From contig CAAEOW010000104.1 of the NCBI GenBank assembly GCA_900757705.1, forward strand, positions 1 to 5,986: DNA of 5,986 bases, written 5' to 3'. Shown here one piece after another: positions 5,711 to 5,986 of the stretch (its first letter is position 1; every line of letters begins with the position of its first letter). The notes under the pieces are model-generated. The model was not told the origin of the DNA, did no database searches, and saw only the letters and a program-made list of their open reading frames with translations. Source of the stretch: an uncultured Collinsella sp. GTDB lineage: Bacteria; Actinomycetota; Coriobacteriia; Coriobacteriales; Coriobacteriaceae. A program made the translations under genes and the position numbers.

Positions 5711-5753
5711 CCTTTGGTGCAGCAAAGAAACCTGACCCCAATGCACCAGGTTA
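5711..5753 (-). repeat. Structured 3'-end element, copy B (at stop codon of the right-edge membrane gene)
   Basis: On the - strand the element begins with the gene's TAA stop (TAACCT) and contains GGGGTCAGGTTTCTTT. Two complementary arm pairs are visible: TGGTGCA (5715-5721) with TGCACCA (5742-5748), and AACCTG (5729-5734) with CAGGTT (5747-5752). They share two bases, so they exclude each other in part. The T-rich tail after CAGGTT could let it act as a weak terminator; no other terminator lies between this gene and the yebC promoter. It has the same plan as copy A at 3106-3137. Confidence 0.5.
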
Positions 5754-5986
5754 GGACCAGAGGAAGTCACTGCGGGTGACGGTGGCGCCGATGGCGAAGG
5801 GCATGCAGGCGATGACCGGATACAGGTAGCGCATGTAGGTCGAGCCGTTGCACGGACCAATCAGGCACACGGCGAGCACGCCCAACAGCGGCACCCAGAT
5901 CGCCAGCGCACGCCATGAATGACGACGCAGCAGGTAGACCACCACGGCGATCATAATCCACACATAGGTGGCCGAGCTCATGGTGA
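5751..5986 (-). CDS. Polytopic membrane protein, C-terminal fragment (5' end outside window)
   Basis: The frame stays open to the window edge, so the ATG at 5981 is probably internal and only the last ~78 residues are seen. They contain three hydrophobic segments (near YVWIMIAVVVYLL, ALAIWVPLLGVLAVCLIG and YLYPVIACMPFAIGAT). The NGSTYMRYLYPVIACMPF stretch resembles the end of large membrane proteins of the DUF6020/glycosyltransferase-C type, where an RY-x-x-P motif comes before the last helix. That resemblance is from memory and weak, and no catalytic part is in the window. The TAA stop forms the first bases of repeat copy B. Confidence 0.6.
   Translation of the reverse strand, partial: TMSSATYVWIMIAVVVYLLRRHSWRALAIWVPLLGVLAVCLIGPCNGSTYMRYLYPVIACMPFAIGATVTRSDFLWS

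Noticed and set aside
1..5986. CRISPR array, tRNA, insertion sequence, prophage or defence island
   Set aside because: I saw no regularly spaced repeats, cloverleaf sequences, transposase motifs or phage genes; all coding space is taken by housekeeping-type or membrane proteins.

Overview
This is an ordinary chromosomal stretch of a GC-rich Gram-positive bacterium. I infer class Coriobacteriia (Actinomycetota), plausibly Collinsella. The reasons are the GC-rich codon usage, GTG starts mixed with strong GGAGG-type ribosome binding sites, and the gene set: an amaP-DUF2273-asp23 cassette, YitT, YebC and a zinc-ribbon membrane protein. The genus is a guess that a database search would settle.

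Layout. The 3' end of an M20-type amidohydrolase enters from the left on the + strand (to 352). It meets a leftward gene at a strong bidirectional terminator (397-434). Everything else is on the - strand. Reading leftward from the right edge: the tail of a polytopic membrane protein (5751-5986); yebC (4777-5583) with its own candidate promoter and terminator; the three-gene operon amaP (4065-4610), DUF2273 (3695-4072) and asp23 (3135-3650), closed by a U-tailed terminator at 3041-3082; a YitT-family membrane protein (1906-2928); and a zinc-ribbon, multi-pass membrane protein with an X-Pro repeat tail (493-1755). No tRNA, rRNA, CRISPR array, transposase or phage gene is visible, and no stretch over 300 bases lacks a gene.

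How the genes work together. AmaP, the DUF2273 protein and Asp23 form a known cell-envelope module: AmaP is the membrane anchor, Asp23 is the abundant soluble partner, and the small DUF2273 protein is a second membrane component. In Staphylococcus aureus the genes lie in the same order. YebC acts on gene expression (described as a transcription regulator and, for several members, as a translation factor) and looks independent of its neighbours. YitT and the zinc-ribbon protein are co-directional with no clear terminator between them, so they may share a transcript.

The most unusual signal is non-coding. Two unrelated - strand genes (asp23 and the right-edge membrane protein) end in similar elements that begin at the TAA stop codon itself. 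They share the core GGG(A/T)CAGGTTT, TAACCT at the stop, and two interleaved pairs of complementary arms. One arm pair differs in sequence between the copies yet stays self-complementary. This looks like a small dispersed structured repeat. Otherwise I see variations on known families rather than a new system.
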